A DNA stretch of 64,000 bases from Pseudomonas putida (GTDB taxonomy: Bacteria; Pseudomonadota; Gammaproteobacteria; Pseudomonadales; Pseudomonadaceae). Both the position numbers and the translations under genes were made by a program. The DNA lies in contig CP047152.1 of the NCBI GenBank assembly GCA_041879295.1, positions 3,353,501 to 3,417,500 on the forward strand, written 5' to 3'. The notes below the pieces were generated by a model. That model had not been told where the DNA came from and did no database searches. It saw only the letters and a list, made by a program, of their open reading frames with translations. This document shows, piece by piece, positions 9,802-19,541 of the stretch (position 1 is the first letter of the stretch; the number at the start of each line of letters is the position of its first letter).

Positions 9802-10719
9802 ATGCTGCACTTGCTGCTGACCACCCTGCTACCCATCATCCTGCTCATTGCCCTGGGTACCTTCCTGCGTATTCGCGGTTTTCTTGCCGAGAGCTTCTGG
9901 CCTGGCGCCGAGCGCCTGAGCTACTACGTCCTGCTGCCGTCGCTGTTCCTTCATGGGCTGGCCACCGCCAACCTCGATGGCATACCGGTGCTGGGCATGG
10001 CAGGTGCCCTGATGCTCTCAACCTTGGTCGGTGCCTTATTGCTGGTGCTGTATCAGGGCACGGCAAATCATGATGGTGCCGATTTCACCTCGGTGTTTCA
10101 GGGCGGTATCCGCTTCAACAACTACATTGGTGCCACCCTGGCTGCGGGCATCTATGGCAGCGCCGGTATTGCCCTGGCGGCGGTGGCCAACGCAGCCATC
10201 GTGCCCTTGGTCAACCTGCTCTGCGTGCTGGTGTTTGCCCGCTTCAGCGCCCGTCACAGTTCCCCTGCCACAGTGCTTCGGGCGATCTTCGCCAACCCGT
10301 TGATCGTCGGCTGCGCTGGCGGGCTGATGCTACGGGTCTCGGGGCTGGGCTTGCCAGCCGGTATCGACGCCACGGTCAAGGCCTTGGGCCACGCCGCCCT
10401 GCCTCTGGGTTTGCTGTGTGTCGGCGCAGCACTGGGTGGCGCCAGCCTCGGCCAGCAGGTGCGGCCGCTGATGGCAGCATCGGCGTTCAAGTTCCTGGTC
10501 ATGCCACTGACCACCTGGGGCCTTTGCCGGCTGCTCGGCCTGAGTGGCCAGGCTGCGGTGGTGGCGGTGTTGTTCCAGGCGCTGCCCACCGCTTCGTCAT
10601 CTTATGTCATGGCCCGGCAAATGGGCGGCAATGCGCCACTGATGGCCACCATCATCGCCCTGCAGACCGTGGCCGCCGCCGCTACCCTGCCTTTGGTGTT
10701 AATGCTTACGCTTGGCTAG
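9802..10719 (+). CDS. AEC-family (auxin efflux carrier-like) transporter
   Basis: A 305-aa inner-membrane protein with ~10 hydrophobic segments in the two-times-five layout of the AEC/bile-acid superfamily. It begins LLLTTLLPIILLIALGTFLR and ends with a hydrophobic segment around QTVAAAATLPLVLML. Bacterial AEC proteins export or take up small organic acids; the substrate is unknown here. I chose Met 9802 because homologues begin just before the first helix and a GGA lies 9 bases upstream; in-frame Mets at 9772 and 9793 are possible. Confidence 0.82.
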   Translation: MLHLLLTTLLPIILLIALGTFLRIRGFLAESFWPGAERLSYYVLLPSLFLHGLATANLDGIPVLGMAGALMLSTLVGALLLVLYQGTANHDGADFTSVFQGGIRFNNYIGATLAAGIYGSAGIALAAVANAAIVPLVNLLCVLVFARFSARHSSPATVLRAIFANPLIVGCAGGLMLRVSGLGLPAGIDATVKALGHAALPLGLLCVGAALGGASLGQQVRPLMAASAFKFLVMPLTTWGLCRLLGLSGQAAVVAVLFQALPTASSSYVMARQMGGNAPLMATIIALQTVAAAATLPLVLMLTLG

Positions 10720-10753
10720 ACTGAAATTCTGCCCACCGCCTGGTAGTTCGCCC

Positions 10754-11365
10754 ATGCGCCTTTACTGCATGCTGATCGGCTTGACCTCGGCCCTGCTCGC
10801 AGGCCCCCTGCATGCCGCTGACCCGGCCAAAGCCGCCGTTGCCGAGGACAAGGCCGAAATGCTTGAAGAAAAGGTCGTTGAAGATGCACCTCCCCCCAAA
10901 AAAGCGGAGAAACTGACCCCCGGCGAAGCGCAGGCAGTGGACCCGGCTGGCAAGGCGCCGCTGGATGACAGCATCACCTGCCTGGCACGTACCATCTACT
11001 GGGAAGCCAAAGGCGCCGACGCCAAAGACATGACCGCAGTGGCCAGTGTGGTGCTCAACCGCCTGGGCCACGATGGCTTTCCCGACACCATCTGCGCGGT
11101 AGTCAAACAGGGTGTGGAGACCAAGGCCTGTCAGTTCTCATGGTGGTGTGACGGGCGCCCGGACCAGGTCGAGGAACCGCAACGCTACGACGTTGCCAAA
11201 GAGATCGCACGCAAGGCGCTGAACCAGCAGTTGAAAGACCCCACCGGCGGTGCGTTGTACTTCCACGACCGCACGGTGCGCCCCGACTGGGCCAAGGCTT
11301 ATCGCAAGACCGCGCAGACCACCCACTTCCTGTTCTACAAGCCGAACCAGGCATTGGCCCATTGA
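10754..11365 (+). CDS. SleB-like cell wall hydrolase, secreted
   Basis: A 203-aa protein with a signal peptide (MRLYCMLIGLTSALLAGPLHA), then a ~45-residue charged and proline-rich linker, then a Hydrolase_2/SleB catalytic domain from about residue 75. It contains LARTIYWEAKG, with the conserved Glu of this family, and AVASVVLNRL, CAVVKQG and CQFSWWCDG. It is probably a periplasmic peptidoglycan hydrolase; in Pseudomonas this family is not linked to sporulation. Met 10754 was chosen because it starts the signal peptide. Confidence 0.85.
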   Translation: MRLYCMLIGLTSALLAGPLHAADPAKAAVAEDKAEMLEEKVVEDAPPPKKAEKLTPGEAQAVDPAGKAPLDDSITCLARTIYWEAKGADAKDMTAVASVVLNRLGHDGFPDTICAVVKQGVETKACQFSWWCDGRPDQVEEPQRYDVAKEIARKALNQQLKDPTGGALYFHDRTVRPDWAKAYRKTAQTTHFLFYKPNQALAH

Positions 11366-11571
11366 CGCGTAAACGGCTGACAACGCTGGCCCGATGCGAA
11401 TGACTGGCAACTGACCGCACTTTTCCACCGGCCAGGGGTCTACTCCCTCTTTTGCCGCCAGTAACGATTGCCGGCGTTTTCATTGCCTTGCACGACCTCG
11501 GGCCAAAAGCCGCGGGCTTGTGTAGGATGAGCAGCGCACACCACGACGCTGCCAGTCATAGGGAGATCCAC

Positions 11572-12423
11572 ATGCGCGTCCTGACATCCGTTGTCGCCTT
11601 GTCACTGGGCCTGGTCGTTTCGACCGGGGCGCTGGCAGCCACCGGCGAAGAGGCGCAGTTGATCGATTCGATCAATGTCTACCGCAGCAAGGCCCAGCCC
11701 TGCGGTGGCGGGGCGTCGCTGGAACTGCCGCCGCTCAACAGCGACACACGCCTGGCGCTGTCGCCAGAGGGCACCCGCGACCTGCAACAGGCCATGACCC
11801 GCGCCGCCTACCCAATGGTCAGCGTCCAGGCCATCAGCCTGTCGGGGCCACGCGATGCACGCGCCGCCATGCATGCCATTGAGGAAAGCTTCTGCCAGGT
11901 GGTGCTCGATCCGCAATTCGTCGATATCGGCGTCAGCCAGGAGGGCCGCGACTGGCGCATCGTGCTGGCACGGCCGCTGCTCACCGGCCGCCTGGGCGAC
12001 TGGCAAGCCGAGGGGCAGAAGGTGCTGCAGGAGGTCAACGCCGCGCGCAAGGTGCCACGGCAATGCGGCGGCCAGCCGTTTGCCGCCGCCCCGGCACTCA
12101 GCTGGAGCACAGTGCTGGCCGGGGTCGCCGCCAACCACACACGGGCGATGGCCAACCAGAACTTCTTCGACCACATCGATAAAGATGGCCGCACACCCGG
12201 TGACCGGGCGGAACTGGCCGGATACCTGTACCAGCAGATCGGCGAAAATATCACTGCCGGGCGTGACACAGCGCAAAAGGTCGTCAACGGCTGGCTGGAC
12301 AGCCCGGGGCACTGCGCCACGCTGATGAATCCGGCTTTCCGTGAACTGGGCGCTGCCTATGCGGTGGACCCCAAGAGTGATGCCGGGATCTACTGGACAG
12401 GCGTGTTCGGGACGCCGCAGTAG
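11572..12423 (+). CDS. Exported CAP-domain (SCP/PR1-like) protein
   Basis: A 283-aa exported protein. It has a signal peptide of about 22 residues (cleavage near GALAA), a less conserved ~120-residue region, then a CAP domain from about residue 150: NHTRAMANQNFFDHIDKDG, GENITAGRDTAQKVVNGWLDSP (read as two pieces) and GHCATLMNPAFRELGAAYA. The bacterial CAP family has no single agreed function. GGGAG at 11561-11565 supports the start at 11572. It converges with the AraC-type gene, with one base between the stop codons. Confidence 0.85.
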   Translation: MRVLTSVVALSLGLVVSTGALAATGEEAQLIDSINVYRSKAQPCGGGASLELPPLNSDTRLALSPEGTRDLQQAMTRAAYPMVSVQAISLSGPRDARAAMHAIEESFCQVVLDPQFVDIGVSQEGRDWRIVLARPLLTGRLGDWQAEGQKVLQEVNAARKVPRQCGGQPFAAAPALSWSTVLAGVAANHTRAMANQNFFDHIDKDGRTPGDRAELAGYLYQQIGENITAGRDTAQKVVNGWLDSPGHCATLMNPAFRELGAAYAVDPKSDAGIYWTGVFGTPQ

Positions 12424-12424
12424 G

Positions 12425-13402
12425 TCACGTGAAGGGGCAATTGCCTGCACGCAACTGCAAGGCCGTACAACCAAACCGACGCCGCACGCATTTGCCAAGG
12501 TAGCTGGCATCCCCCAGGCCCACCTCATCGGCAATCTGCGCCAGGCTGTGGCTGGAGTTGAGTAAACGCCAGCGCGCCTGCTGCAAGCGCATCTCCAGCC
12601 ACCAGGCCTTGGTGCTCATGCCGTGGCTGGCCTGGAACTGCCGGTCCAGTTGACGCCGGCTGATGCCCAGTTCCGCAGCCAGTTGCTCCACGGCCAACGG
12701 CGTGCCCAGGTGATGACGCATCAGTGCTTGCGCCCGCTGCACCTGGCGCCCCTGACCGGCACCCAGCTCCAGCGAGCGCAAGGCGTGACGGCTGTCGCGG
12801 GTCTCGTCCACCAGCATGTCAGCCAGCCCTTTGAGCGCACGCGTTCGCCCGCAAGCGCGTGAAAGTAGGGCAACGGCCAGGTCTATGGCGGCAGTGCCAC
12901 CGGCGCAGGTGATGCGATTGCCATCGATGCAGTACAACTGCTCGCTCAGCAGCTGCAACTGCGGAAAAGCAGCACGAAACTCGGCTTCGTGACGCCAGTG
13001 CACCACCACCTTGTGCCCCTGCAGCAGGCCGCAGGCCGCCAGCAGGAAGGCGCCATTGTCGACCCCCACCAGCTTGACACCCGCCTTGGCGGCCTGCCTG
13101 AGCAAAGCCTGGTAACGTGGCGCCAGCGCTGCGGTGGCCATGGCACTGCGGCCGCCAAACACCACCAGGTAGTCGAAACAGTTCAGCTCGAGCTGATCAG
13201 CAATGGCCTCGACCTGCAGTACCGCGCCACTGCTCGACGGTATCGGCTCAAGGCTGAGCCCCGCCACCGTCCAGCTGCAATAGCGTTGCTGGCTGTAGTC
13301 CTCGTCGTCGGCGCTGAAGCGCAATTTGTCGAGAAAGGCGCCAAACGGCAGCAAGGCAAAATCCGGTAACGGCATGATCAGCAAGCGGATGTCGGGCGGC
13401 AT
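12425..13402 (-). CDS. GlxA-type AraC-family transcriptional regulator
   Basis: A 325-aa regulator: an N-terminal DJ-1/PfpI-like amidotransferase domain (about residues 5-190, with DYLVVFGGRSA and GVDNGAFLLAACGLL) and a C-terminal AraC/XylS DNA-binding domain (LAAELGISRRQLDRQFQ; SLAQIADEVGLGDASYLGK). GlxA-type regulators often sense amines or amino-acid derivatives. It is divergent from the LysE-type exporter gene, with 104 bases between starts, so that exporter is the likely target. Confidence 0.88.
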   Translation of the reverse strand: MPPDIRLLIMPLPDFALLPFGAFLDKLRFSADDEDYSQQRYCSWTVAGLSLEPIPSSSGAVLQVEAIADQLELNCFDYLVVFGGRSAMATAALAPRYQALLRQAAKAGVKLVGVDNGAFLLAACGLLQGHKVVVHWRHEAEFRAAFPQLQLLSEQLYCIDGNRITCAGGTAAIDLAVALLSRACGRTRALKGLADMLVDETRDSRHALRSLELGAGQGRQVQRAQALMRHHLGTPLAVEQLAAELGISRRQLDRQFQASHGMSTKAWWLEMRLQQARWRLLNSSHSLAQIADEVGLGDASYLGKCVRRRFGCTALQLRAGNCPFT

Positions 13403-13506
13403 GAAACCACGTCCAGAAAAGACCCTTTTATGACCAGATAATACTCTTCCAGCTTGAGCGTTGCGCCATAGACTGGCGCCCTCTCTCGAACAAGGTATTT
13501 TTCAGC

Positions 13507-14118
13507 ATGGCACTGGACACCTGGCTCATCTACCTGCTGGCCAGCATCGGTCTGTCGCTGACCCCGGGGCCTAACAGCCTGTTGGCGTTGACCCATGGCG
13601 CGCTATATGGCGCACGACGAACGCTGTTCACCATCGTGGGCGGGGTATTGGGTTTCAGCGCCCTCATCGCCTTGGCCATGTTCGGCCTCAGCGCACTGCT
13701 CCAAACCTCGGCGTCGGTGCTGGGCGTACTGAAGTGGGTGGGTGGGGCTTATTTGATCTGGCTGGGCATTCAACTGTGGCGCAGCCCAGGCCTGCAGCTG
13801 GAACTGACCGAGCAAAGCGCGCGGCGCGGCAATGCCGGGCTGTTTCGCCAGGGCCTGCTTTCGGCCATGGCCAACCCCAAGGTTTTGCTGTTCTATGGTG
13901 CCTTCCTGCCGCAGTTCATCGACCCACAGCGAGGGCTACTGCTGCAGTTCGCTGTGATGGCCGCGACCTTTGCCAGCGTCGAGTTCCTGGTCGAGTATTT
14001 GCTGGCACGCCTGGCGTTTCGCATTCGCCCTTGGCTGGCCAAGGGAGGTAAAGGTTTCAATCGCTGCTGCGGCAGCCTGTTTGCCTTGATTGGCCTGGCG
14101 CTGCCGCTTGGCCGATAG
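13507..14118 (+). CDS. LysE/RhtB-family amino-acid exporter
   Basis: A 203-aa membrane protein with ~6 hydrophobic segments and the family N-terminal signature GLSLTPGPNSLLALTHG. LysE/RhtB proteins export amino acids or related compounds; the substrate is unknown. It stands alone next to a divergent GlxA-type regulator and converges with an MFS gene across a REP-like hairpin. Confidence 0.88.
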   Translation: MALDTWLIYLLASIGLSLTPGPNSLLALTHGALYGARRTLFTIVGGVLGFSALIALAMFGLSALLQTSASVLGVLKWVGGAYLIWLGIQLWRSPGLQLELTEQSARRGNAGLFRQGLLSAMANPKVLLFYGAFLPQFIDPQRGLLLQFAVMAATFASVEFLVEYLLARLAFRIRPWLAKGGKGFNRCCGSLFALIGLALPLGR

Positions 14119-14160
14119 CGGGCCCGCGAACACGGGCGAAGCCCGTGCCCTCCATCGCGT
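14118..14160. repeat. REP-like hairpin between convergent genes
   Basis: CACGGGC (14131-14137) and GCCCGTG (14141-14147) form a 7-bp stem with a GAA loop, preceded by GCGGGCCCGC. The same compound sequence occurs reversed at about 59660-59697, so it belongs to a dispersed repeat. It may also act as a bidirectional terminator for the lysE-like and MFS genes. Confidence 0.65.
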
Positions 14161-14166
14161 ACCGGT

Positions 14167-15366
14167 TCAACCCCGGCGTGCCTTGAGTAGAAACACAACC
14201 AGCGCTACACCCGGCAACCCCGCCCCCACCAGTGCCACACCCTGCCAGCCAAACTGGCTGAACAGCGCACTGGCCACCGCCGACCCCAGCGCCCCGCCAA
14301 GGAAAATGCTGGTCATGTACACCGCATTCAGCCGCCCGCGGCTGGCAGGGTCCAGTGCGTACACTTCGCGCTGGCCGATGACCATGTTCATCTGCACCGC
14401 AAAGTCCAGCAACACGCCGGTAAGGCCCAGGCCAATCACGCTGTAACCCGGCACTGTCAGCCCCAGCAACAAGGCCGCTGGCGCCAGCAACAGCGCCAGC
14501 AGCGAGCCGGCCCGGGCATGCCCGGCATCGGCCAGGCGGCCGGCCATGGGCGCAGCAACGGCACCCACCGCGCCGACAAGGGCGAACACAGCGATCTGGC
14601 TTTGTGACAGGCCATGCTCACCGGCAAGCGCCATCGGCACCGCCGTCCAGTAAAGGCTGAACGCTGCAAACATCAGTGCCTGGTAAAACGAACGCTGGCG
14701 CAACAGCGGATAACGACGCAGCAGTGTGAGCAGCGACAGCATCAACCCGGCATAGCTGGCTTTGTGCTCGGGACGCCGCTGCGGCAAGGTCAACACCAGC
14801 AGCAGGATGATCGCCAGCATTACCCCTGCGGCGCCAATGAACACCGCACGCCAGCCGAAGTGGTCGGCCACCAGGCTCGACAGCGGTCGCGCCAGCAGGA
14901 TGCCCAGCAGCAAGCCGCCCATGATGTTACCAACCACACGACCACGCTGCTGCTCCGGCGCCAGATGCGCTGCCAGCGGGATGAGCATCTGCACCGACAC
15001 TGAACTGAAGCCGATCAGCAGTGCGTAACCCAGGAACAGCTGGCCCTGGCCGCTGCTGCTGGTACCCGCCAGCAGCAGGCTGACGCAGGCCAGGACCGCG
15101 GTGCCCACCATCAGGCGGCGGTTTTCCAGCAGGTCGGCCAGCGGTACCAGCAACAACAGGCCCAGGGCATATCCCAGCTGAGTGAGAGAAACGATCAGGC
15201 TGGCATGCTCGGTGGACAACCCCAGGTCCGGGGCGATCAGCCCGACGATGGGCTGGGCGTAGTAGATGTTGGCGACGATCGCGCCGCAGCAGAACGCCAG
15301 CAGCACTACCAGAGCCCGGCTCAGGCTGGCGGCTGCCGGTTGCGCTGTCGCAAGGGAGGGGTTCAT
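14167..15366 (-). CDS. Major facilitator superfamily efflux transporter
   Basis: A 399-aa MFS protein with 12 predicted membrane segments. The loop after helix 2 reads LVPLADLLENRRLM (motif-A-like), and the protein resembles the YnfM/sugar-efflux type of drug/H+ antiporter. The start at 15366 follows GAGGAA on the minus strand and sits just before the first helix; a longer reading to 15423 lacks support. The LysR gene upstream on the same strand is a likely regulator. Confidence 0.84.
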   Translation of the reverse strand: MNPSLATAQPAAASLSRALVVLLAFCCGAIVANIYYAQPIVGLIAPDLGLSTEHASLIVSLTQLGYALGLLLLVPLADLLENRRLMVGTAVLACVSLLLAGTSSSGQGQLFLGYALLIGFSSVSVQMLIPLAAHLAPEQQRGRVVGNIMGGLLLGILLARPLSSLVADHFGWRAVFIGAAGVMLAIILLLVLTLPQRRPEHKASYAGLMLSLLTLLRRYPLLRQRSFYQALMFAAFSLYWTAVPMALAGEHGLSQSQIAVFALVGAVGAVAAPMAGRLADAGHARAGSLLALLLAPAALLLGLTVPGYSVIGLGLTGVLLDFAVQMNMVIGQREVYALDPASRGRLNAVYMTSIFLGGALGSAVASALFSQFGWQGVALVGAGLPGVALVVFLLKARRG

Positions 15367-15472
15367 GCGAAGTTCCTCGACAAGGGATGGGGAGATGCTG
15401 GCCACCTTACCCATGCACGACATCGCCGAGAATCCGGCGGTGGCGCAATGCGGCTTTGCGCACAGCGCAACA

Positions 15473-16378
15473 CTAGTTGCCGCGTATGAGCAAATTTTCG
15501 CAAAAGTCGATGAATGCGTTTACCCGCCGTGAGCCCCGGTGGTTGGGCATGTACAAGGCGTTGATGCTGCTATTGGCCGTGCCAGGGCTGGCCTGCCAGT
15601 CGGGGAAAACCCGCTGCAGGCGCCCCGCCAGCACATCCTCGCGTACCAGCCAGTCGGCCAGCAGTGCGATACCACTGCCTGCCAGTGCCGTTTCACGCAA
15701 CATGTCGGCATTGGCGCTGCGCAATGGCCCGCTTACATCCAGCTCCAGGCTGTCCTGGCCACAGGTCAGGCGCCAGGGGCGCGCTTTCTGCCCATAGCGA
15801 AAGCGCAGGCAGGCATGGTCAAGCAACTCCCGGGGATGCTGCAGAGGCTCACGCCCGGCCAGGTAGGCCGGGCTGGCCACCAGCCAACGCTGAAAACCGC
15901 CGAGCCGGCGGCACACCAGCTCGTCATTGGGCGAGGGGTCGCCCAGGCGAATCGACAGGTCATAGCGCCCGTCAAGCAAGTCGTCCAGGCGGTCGCTGAG
16001 GTCGATGTCCAGTTCCAGTGCCGGGTGCTTCGCCAGAAACGGCCCCAGGTGCGGGGCGATGACCCGCCTGCCGAACTCCACGGGCAGGCTCAGGCGCAGT
16101 ACACCAACAGGCTCCTCGCCGCGATCGGCGATGCTGGCATCAGCCTCGTCCAGTGCTTCAAAAATGCCCCGTGCCCGCTCGTAGTAACGGGCGCCGGCTT
16201 CGGTCAGGCTGACCTGGCGCGTCGAACGGTTGAGCAAGGTGGCGCCCAACGACGCTTCCAGGGCATCGACCAGACGTGTCACCGACGATGTCGCCAGCCC
16301 TAGCCTGCGCGCGGCAGCAGAAAAGCCTTGGGCATCGACAGTGGCCACGAACATTTTCATCGCCAGCAGCTTGTCCAT
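15473..16378 (-). CDS. LysR-family transcriptional regulator
   Basis: A 301-aa regulator with N-terminal helix-turn-helix (FVATVDAQGFSAAARRLGLA, TSSVTRLVDALEASLGATLL) and a LysR effector domain of the CrgA-like subgroup (LRLSLPVEFGRRVIAPHLG). It lies upstream of the MFS gene on the same strand and divergent from the cupin gene (118 bases between starts), so both are candidate targets. The start at 16378 (MDKLLAMKMF) matches the usual N-terminal length; the longer form from 16396 is less likely. Confidence 0.88.
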   Translation of the reverse strand: MDKLLAMKMFVATVDAQGFSAAARRLGLATSSVTRLVDALEASLGATLLNRSTRQVSLTEAGARYYERARGIFEALDEADASIADRGEEPVGVLRLSLPVEFGRRVIAPHLGPFLAKHPALELDIDLSDRLDDLLDGRYDLSIRLGDPSPNDELVCRRLGGFQRWLVASPAYLAGREPLQHPRELLDHACLRFRYGQKARPWRLTCGQDSLELDVSGPLRSANADMLRETALAGSGIALLADWLVREDVLAGRLQRVFPDWQASPGTANSSINALYMPNHRGSRRVNAFIDFCENLLIRGN

Positions 16379-16495
16379 GTTCAGCCCGTCTTCCAAAAAC
16401 CGGAAAGTTCTTACAAACAGCCGGGCGGGTCAAGCAGCGCGCGCCAAGGCGATTGCGTCCATAGTGAAATCAACCCAATTCCAAGGAGGCTTGCC

Positions 16496-16846
16496 ATGAC
16501 CCTGAACAACCTGCTGACCGCCCTGCCGCCCTGCGATCCCGCCAGCGCCGAACGTGTCGACGAATTGCTCAGCCGCCCGGGCATACGCGTGGAGCGTATC
16601 GTCTCCAGCGGGCAGGCAAGCCCACCCGGCTTCTGGTACGACCAGGCCGAAGGCGAGTGGATCATGTTGCTCAGGGGGGCTGCCGCCCTGCGTTTCGAGC
16701 ACGAGCGCCACACCCGCCTGCTGGCGCCGGGCGATTGCCTGGACATCCCCCCGCACCACCGCCACCGCGTGGAATGGACCGCGCCCGGCACAGCCACCAT
16801 CTGGCTCGCGGTGTTCTATAGCAGCAGCACCCCATGGCCGGCATGA
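16496..16846 (+). CDS. Small cupin-domain protein
   Basis: A 116-aa single-domain cupin. The second half has the cupin signature around LLAPGDCLDIPPHHRHRVEWT, with His residues that could bind a metal, and the first motif is in the GEWIMLLRGAAALRFE region. AAGGAGG at 16483-16489, 6 bases before the ATG, fixes the start. The function is unknown; it is divergent from a LysR regulator. Related small cupins are annotated as sensory or as sugar/phenolic isomerases, none provable here. Confidence 0.8.
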   Translation: MTLNNLLTALPPCDPASAERVDELLSRPGIRVERIVSSGQASPPGFWYDQAEGEWIMLLRGAAALRFEHERHTRLLAPGDCLDIPPHHRHRVEWTAPGTATIWLAVFYSSSTPWPA

Positions 16847-17048
16847 AGGGGCCATGCCTGCCCGTGCACAAGGCGCAGTTGCCCCGTCGCCGTGCAAGGT
16901 TGGGCTTACCACCAAAGCATGAATACAAATCGAAGAGGCCTCATAAACGCCCCGTTCAATGCGCTTTTCAGCACCTTATCTATACTTTTAGCCACATCTT
17001 CGTAAGTTCAGCCCTGCGACAATCAGCCTCGCTCAATTATGTACCAAC

Positions 17049-17078
17049 TTGTTAATTAGCAAGCTAAGGGCTTAAACT
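17049..17078 (+). promoter_or_regulatory. Possible sigma-70 promoter for the PQQ dehydrogenase
   Basis: TTGTTA (17049-17054) and TAAACT (17073-17078), 18 bases apart, each match the sigma-70 hexamers at 4 of 6 positions, about 30 bases before the ATG. The 262-base gap before the gene is AT-rich, as expected of a promoter region. Confidence 0.3.
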
Positions 17079-17108
17079 GCGCGCATTCCACCTGCTGAGA
17101 TCCCTGGC

Positions 17109-19526
17109 ATGAAAGAAACACCGCGCGCCTCTGGCGCCACACACTTCATCCTGGTCGGCCTGGGCGTGATCATCGCCCTGCTCGGCCTCCTCCTGGCTGC
17201 TGGCGGCGTCAAGCTCGCCGGTCTGGGCGGTTCCTGGTACTTCCTGATCGGCGGCTTGGCCATGGCCATCGCCGGTGTCCTCATTGCTCGGCGCAAGAGG
17301 GCTGGCGCCTGGCTGTATGCCGTGTTCTTGATCGGCACTGCCATCTGGGCACTGATCGATGCGGGCCTGGTGTTCTGGCCGCTGTTCTCGCGCCTGTTCA
17401 TGTTCGGCGCAATCGGCATGGTCGTGGCGCTGGTCTACCCGCTGCTGGCGCGTGCCAATGGCGCCAGCGCCGGGCGCGGTGCCTACGGCGTCGCCGGGGT
17501 AATGGCCGTGGTGCTGGTGGTCGCTGTCGGCAACATGTTCGTTGCCCACCCAAGCGTTGCTCCCAACGGCAAAGGCCCTGGCATGACCCCAGTCGAAACC
17601 GGCAAGGAACAGAAAGACTGGGCCCACTACGGCAACACCGAAGGTGGCAGCCGCTTCGCCGCGCTTGACCAGATCAACCGTGACAACGTCAACAAGCTGA
17701 AGGTAGCGTGGACCTACCACACCGGCGACGTCGCGATCAGTGACGGCAACGGTGCCGAAGACCAGCTCACCCCGCTGCAGATCGGCAGCAAGGTGTTCAT
17801 CTGCACCCCGCACAACAACCTGATCGCACTCGATGCCGACACCGGCAAAGAACTGTGGAAGAACGAAATCAACGCCCAGTCCAAGGTCTGGCAGCGTTGC
17901 CGTGGCATGGCCTACTTCGACGCCACTGCCGCCATCGCCCAGCCAACCCAGCCGAACAGCTCGCCGATCACCAGCGTTAGCGTAGCGGCCGGTGCCAACT
18001 GCCAGCGTCGCCTGCTGACCAACACCATCGACGGCCGCCTGATTGCCGTCGACGCCGACAACGGCGAGTTCTGCCAGGGCTTCGGCAACAATGGCCAGGT
18101 TGACCTCAAGGCCGGCCTGGGTGATGTACCGGACTCCTACTACCAGCTGTCCTCGGCACCACTGATGGCCGGCACTACCGTAGTGGTCGGCGGCCGTGTT
18201 GCCGACAACGTCCAGACCGACATGCCAGGTGGCGTGATCCGTGGTTTTGACGTGATCACCGGTGAAATGCGCTGGGCCTTCGACCCGGGCAACCCGGAAG
18301 ATCGCCAGGCACCACAGGCCGACAGCACCTACGTGCGCAGCACCCCGAACAGCTGGGCGCCGATGTCCTACGACCCGGCGATGAACACCGTGTTCCTGCC
18401 GATGGGTTCGTCGTCCACTGACATCTACGGCGTAGAGCGCAGCAAACTGGACCACACTTACGGCGCTTCGGTGCTGGCCCTGGACGCCACCACCGGCAAC
18501 CAGAAGTGGGTGTTCCAGACCGTGCACAACGACCTCTGGGACTTCGACCTGCCCATGCAGCCAAGCCTGATCGACTTCACCAAGGACGACGGCCAGTCGG
18601 TACCTGCCGTGGTGATCGGCACCAAGGCCGGGCAGATCTACGTGCTCGACCGCGCCACCGGCAAACCGCTGACCCAGGTCGACGAAGTACCGGTCAAGCC
18701 AAGCAACATCCCGAACGAGCCGTACTCCGCTACCCAGCCCAAGTCGGTGGGCATGCCGCAGATTGGCGCGCAGACCCTGACCGAATCGGACATGTGGGGT
18801 GCCACCCCTTACGACCAGCTGCTGTGCCGCATCGACTTCAAGAAGATGCGCTACGACGGCCTGTACACCGCGCCGGGCACCGACCTGTCGCTGAGCTTCC
18901 CGGGTTCGCTGGGTGGCATGAACTGGGGCAGCATTTCTACCGACCCGGTACATGGCTTCATCTTCGTCAACGACATGCGTCTGGGCCTGTGGATCCAGAT
19001 GATTCCTTCGCAGAACAAAGGTGGTGCAGCATCCGGTGGCGAAGCACTGAACACTGGCATGGGCGCGGTACCGCTCAAGGGCACCCCGTATGCCGTGAAC
19101 AAGAACCGCTTCCTGTCGGTCGCAGGCATTCCATGCCAGGCACCGCCGTTCGGCACCCTGACCGCCATCGACATGAAGACCCGCCAGGTAGCCTGGCAGG
19201 TACCGGTCGGCACCGTTGAAGACACCGGCCCGCTCGGCATCCGCATGCACCTGCCGATCAAGATCGGCCTGCCAACGCTGGGCGGCACCCTGTCGACCCA
19301 AGGCGGCCTGGTGTTCATCGCCGGCACCCAGGACTTCTACCTGCGCGCCTACGACAGCAGCAATGGCAAGGAAATCTGGAAGGCTCGCCTGCCCGTTGGC
19401 AGCCAGGGCGGCCCGATGACCTACGTCTCGCCGAAAACCGGCAAGCAATACGTGGTGATCACTGCTGGCGGTGCACGCCAGTCGACTGATCGTGGCGACT
19501 ACGTGATTTCTTACGCTCTGCCGTAA
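17109..19526 (+). CDS. quiA: Membrane-bound PQQ-dependent dehydrogenase, quinate/shikimate type likely
   Basis: An 805-aa quinoprotein of the membrane glucose/quinate dehydrogenase family. The first ~145 residues form about five membrane helices; the rest is the periplasmic eight-bladed propeller (WAHYGNTEGGSRFAALDQIN, SPNSWAP-like segment TPNSWAPMSYDPA, HNDLWDFDLPMQPSL, DMWGATPYDQLLCRIDF, AGTQDFYLRAYDSSNGKEIW). It oxidises a polyol in the periplasm and passes electrons to ubiquinone. Length and overall pattern fit both glucose dehydrogenase and quinate/shikimate dehydrogenase. The C-terminal part (VEDTGPLGIRMHLPIKIG) and the porin partner resemble the quinate type as I remember it, so the substrate assignment is an inference. 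Confidence 0.72.
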   Translation: MKETPRASGATHFILVGLGVIIALLGLLLAAGGVKLAGLGGSWYFLIGGLAMAIAGVLIARRKRAGAWLYAVFLIGTAIWALIDAGLVFWPLFSRLFMFGAIGMVVALVYPLLARANGASAGRGAYGVAGVMAVVLVVAVGNMFVAHPSVAPNGKGPGMTPVETGKEQKDWAHYGNTEGGSRFAALDQINRDNVNKLKVAWTYHTGDVAISDGNGAEDQLTPLQIGSKVFICTPHNNLIALDADTGKELWKNEINAQSKVWQRCRGMAYFDATAAIAQPTQPNSSPITSVSVAAGANCQRRLLTNTIDGRLIAVDADNGEFCQGFGNNGQVDLKAGLGDVPDSYYQLSSAPLMAGTTVVVGGRVADNVQTDMPGGVIRGFDVITGEMRWAFDPGNPEDRQAPQADSTYVRSTPNSWAPMSYDPAMNTVFLPMGSSSTDIYGVERSKLDHTYGASVLALDATTGNQKWVFQTVHNDLWDFDLPMQPSLIDFTKDDGQSVPAVVIGTKAGQIYVLDRATGKPLTQVDEVPVKPSNIPNEPYSATQPKSVGMPQIGAQTLTESDMWGATPYDQLLCRIDFKKMRYDGLYTAPGTDLSLSFPGSLGGMNWGSISTDPVHGFIFVNDMRLGLWIQMIPSQNKGGAASGGEALNTGMGAVPLKGTPYAVNKNRFLSVAGIPCQAPPFGTLTAIDMKTRQVAWQVPVGTVEDTGPLGIRMHLPIKIGLPTLGGTLSTQGGLVFIAGTQDFYLRAYDSSNGKEIWKARLPVGSQGGPMTYVSPKTGKQYVVITAGGARQSTDRGDYVISYALP

Positions 19527-19541
19527 GACCGCGTCGCCTGC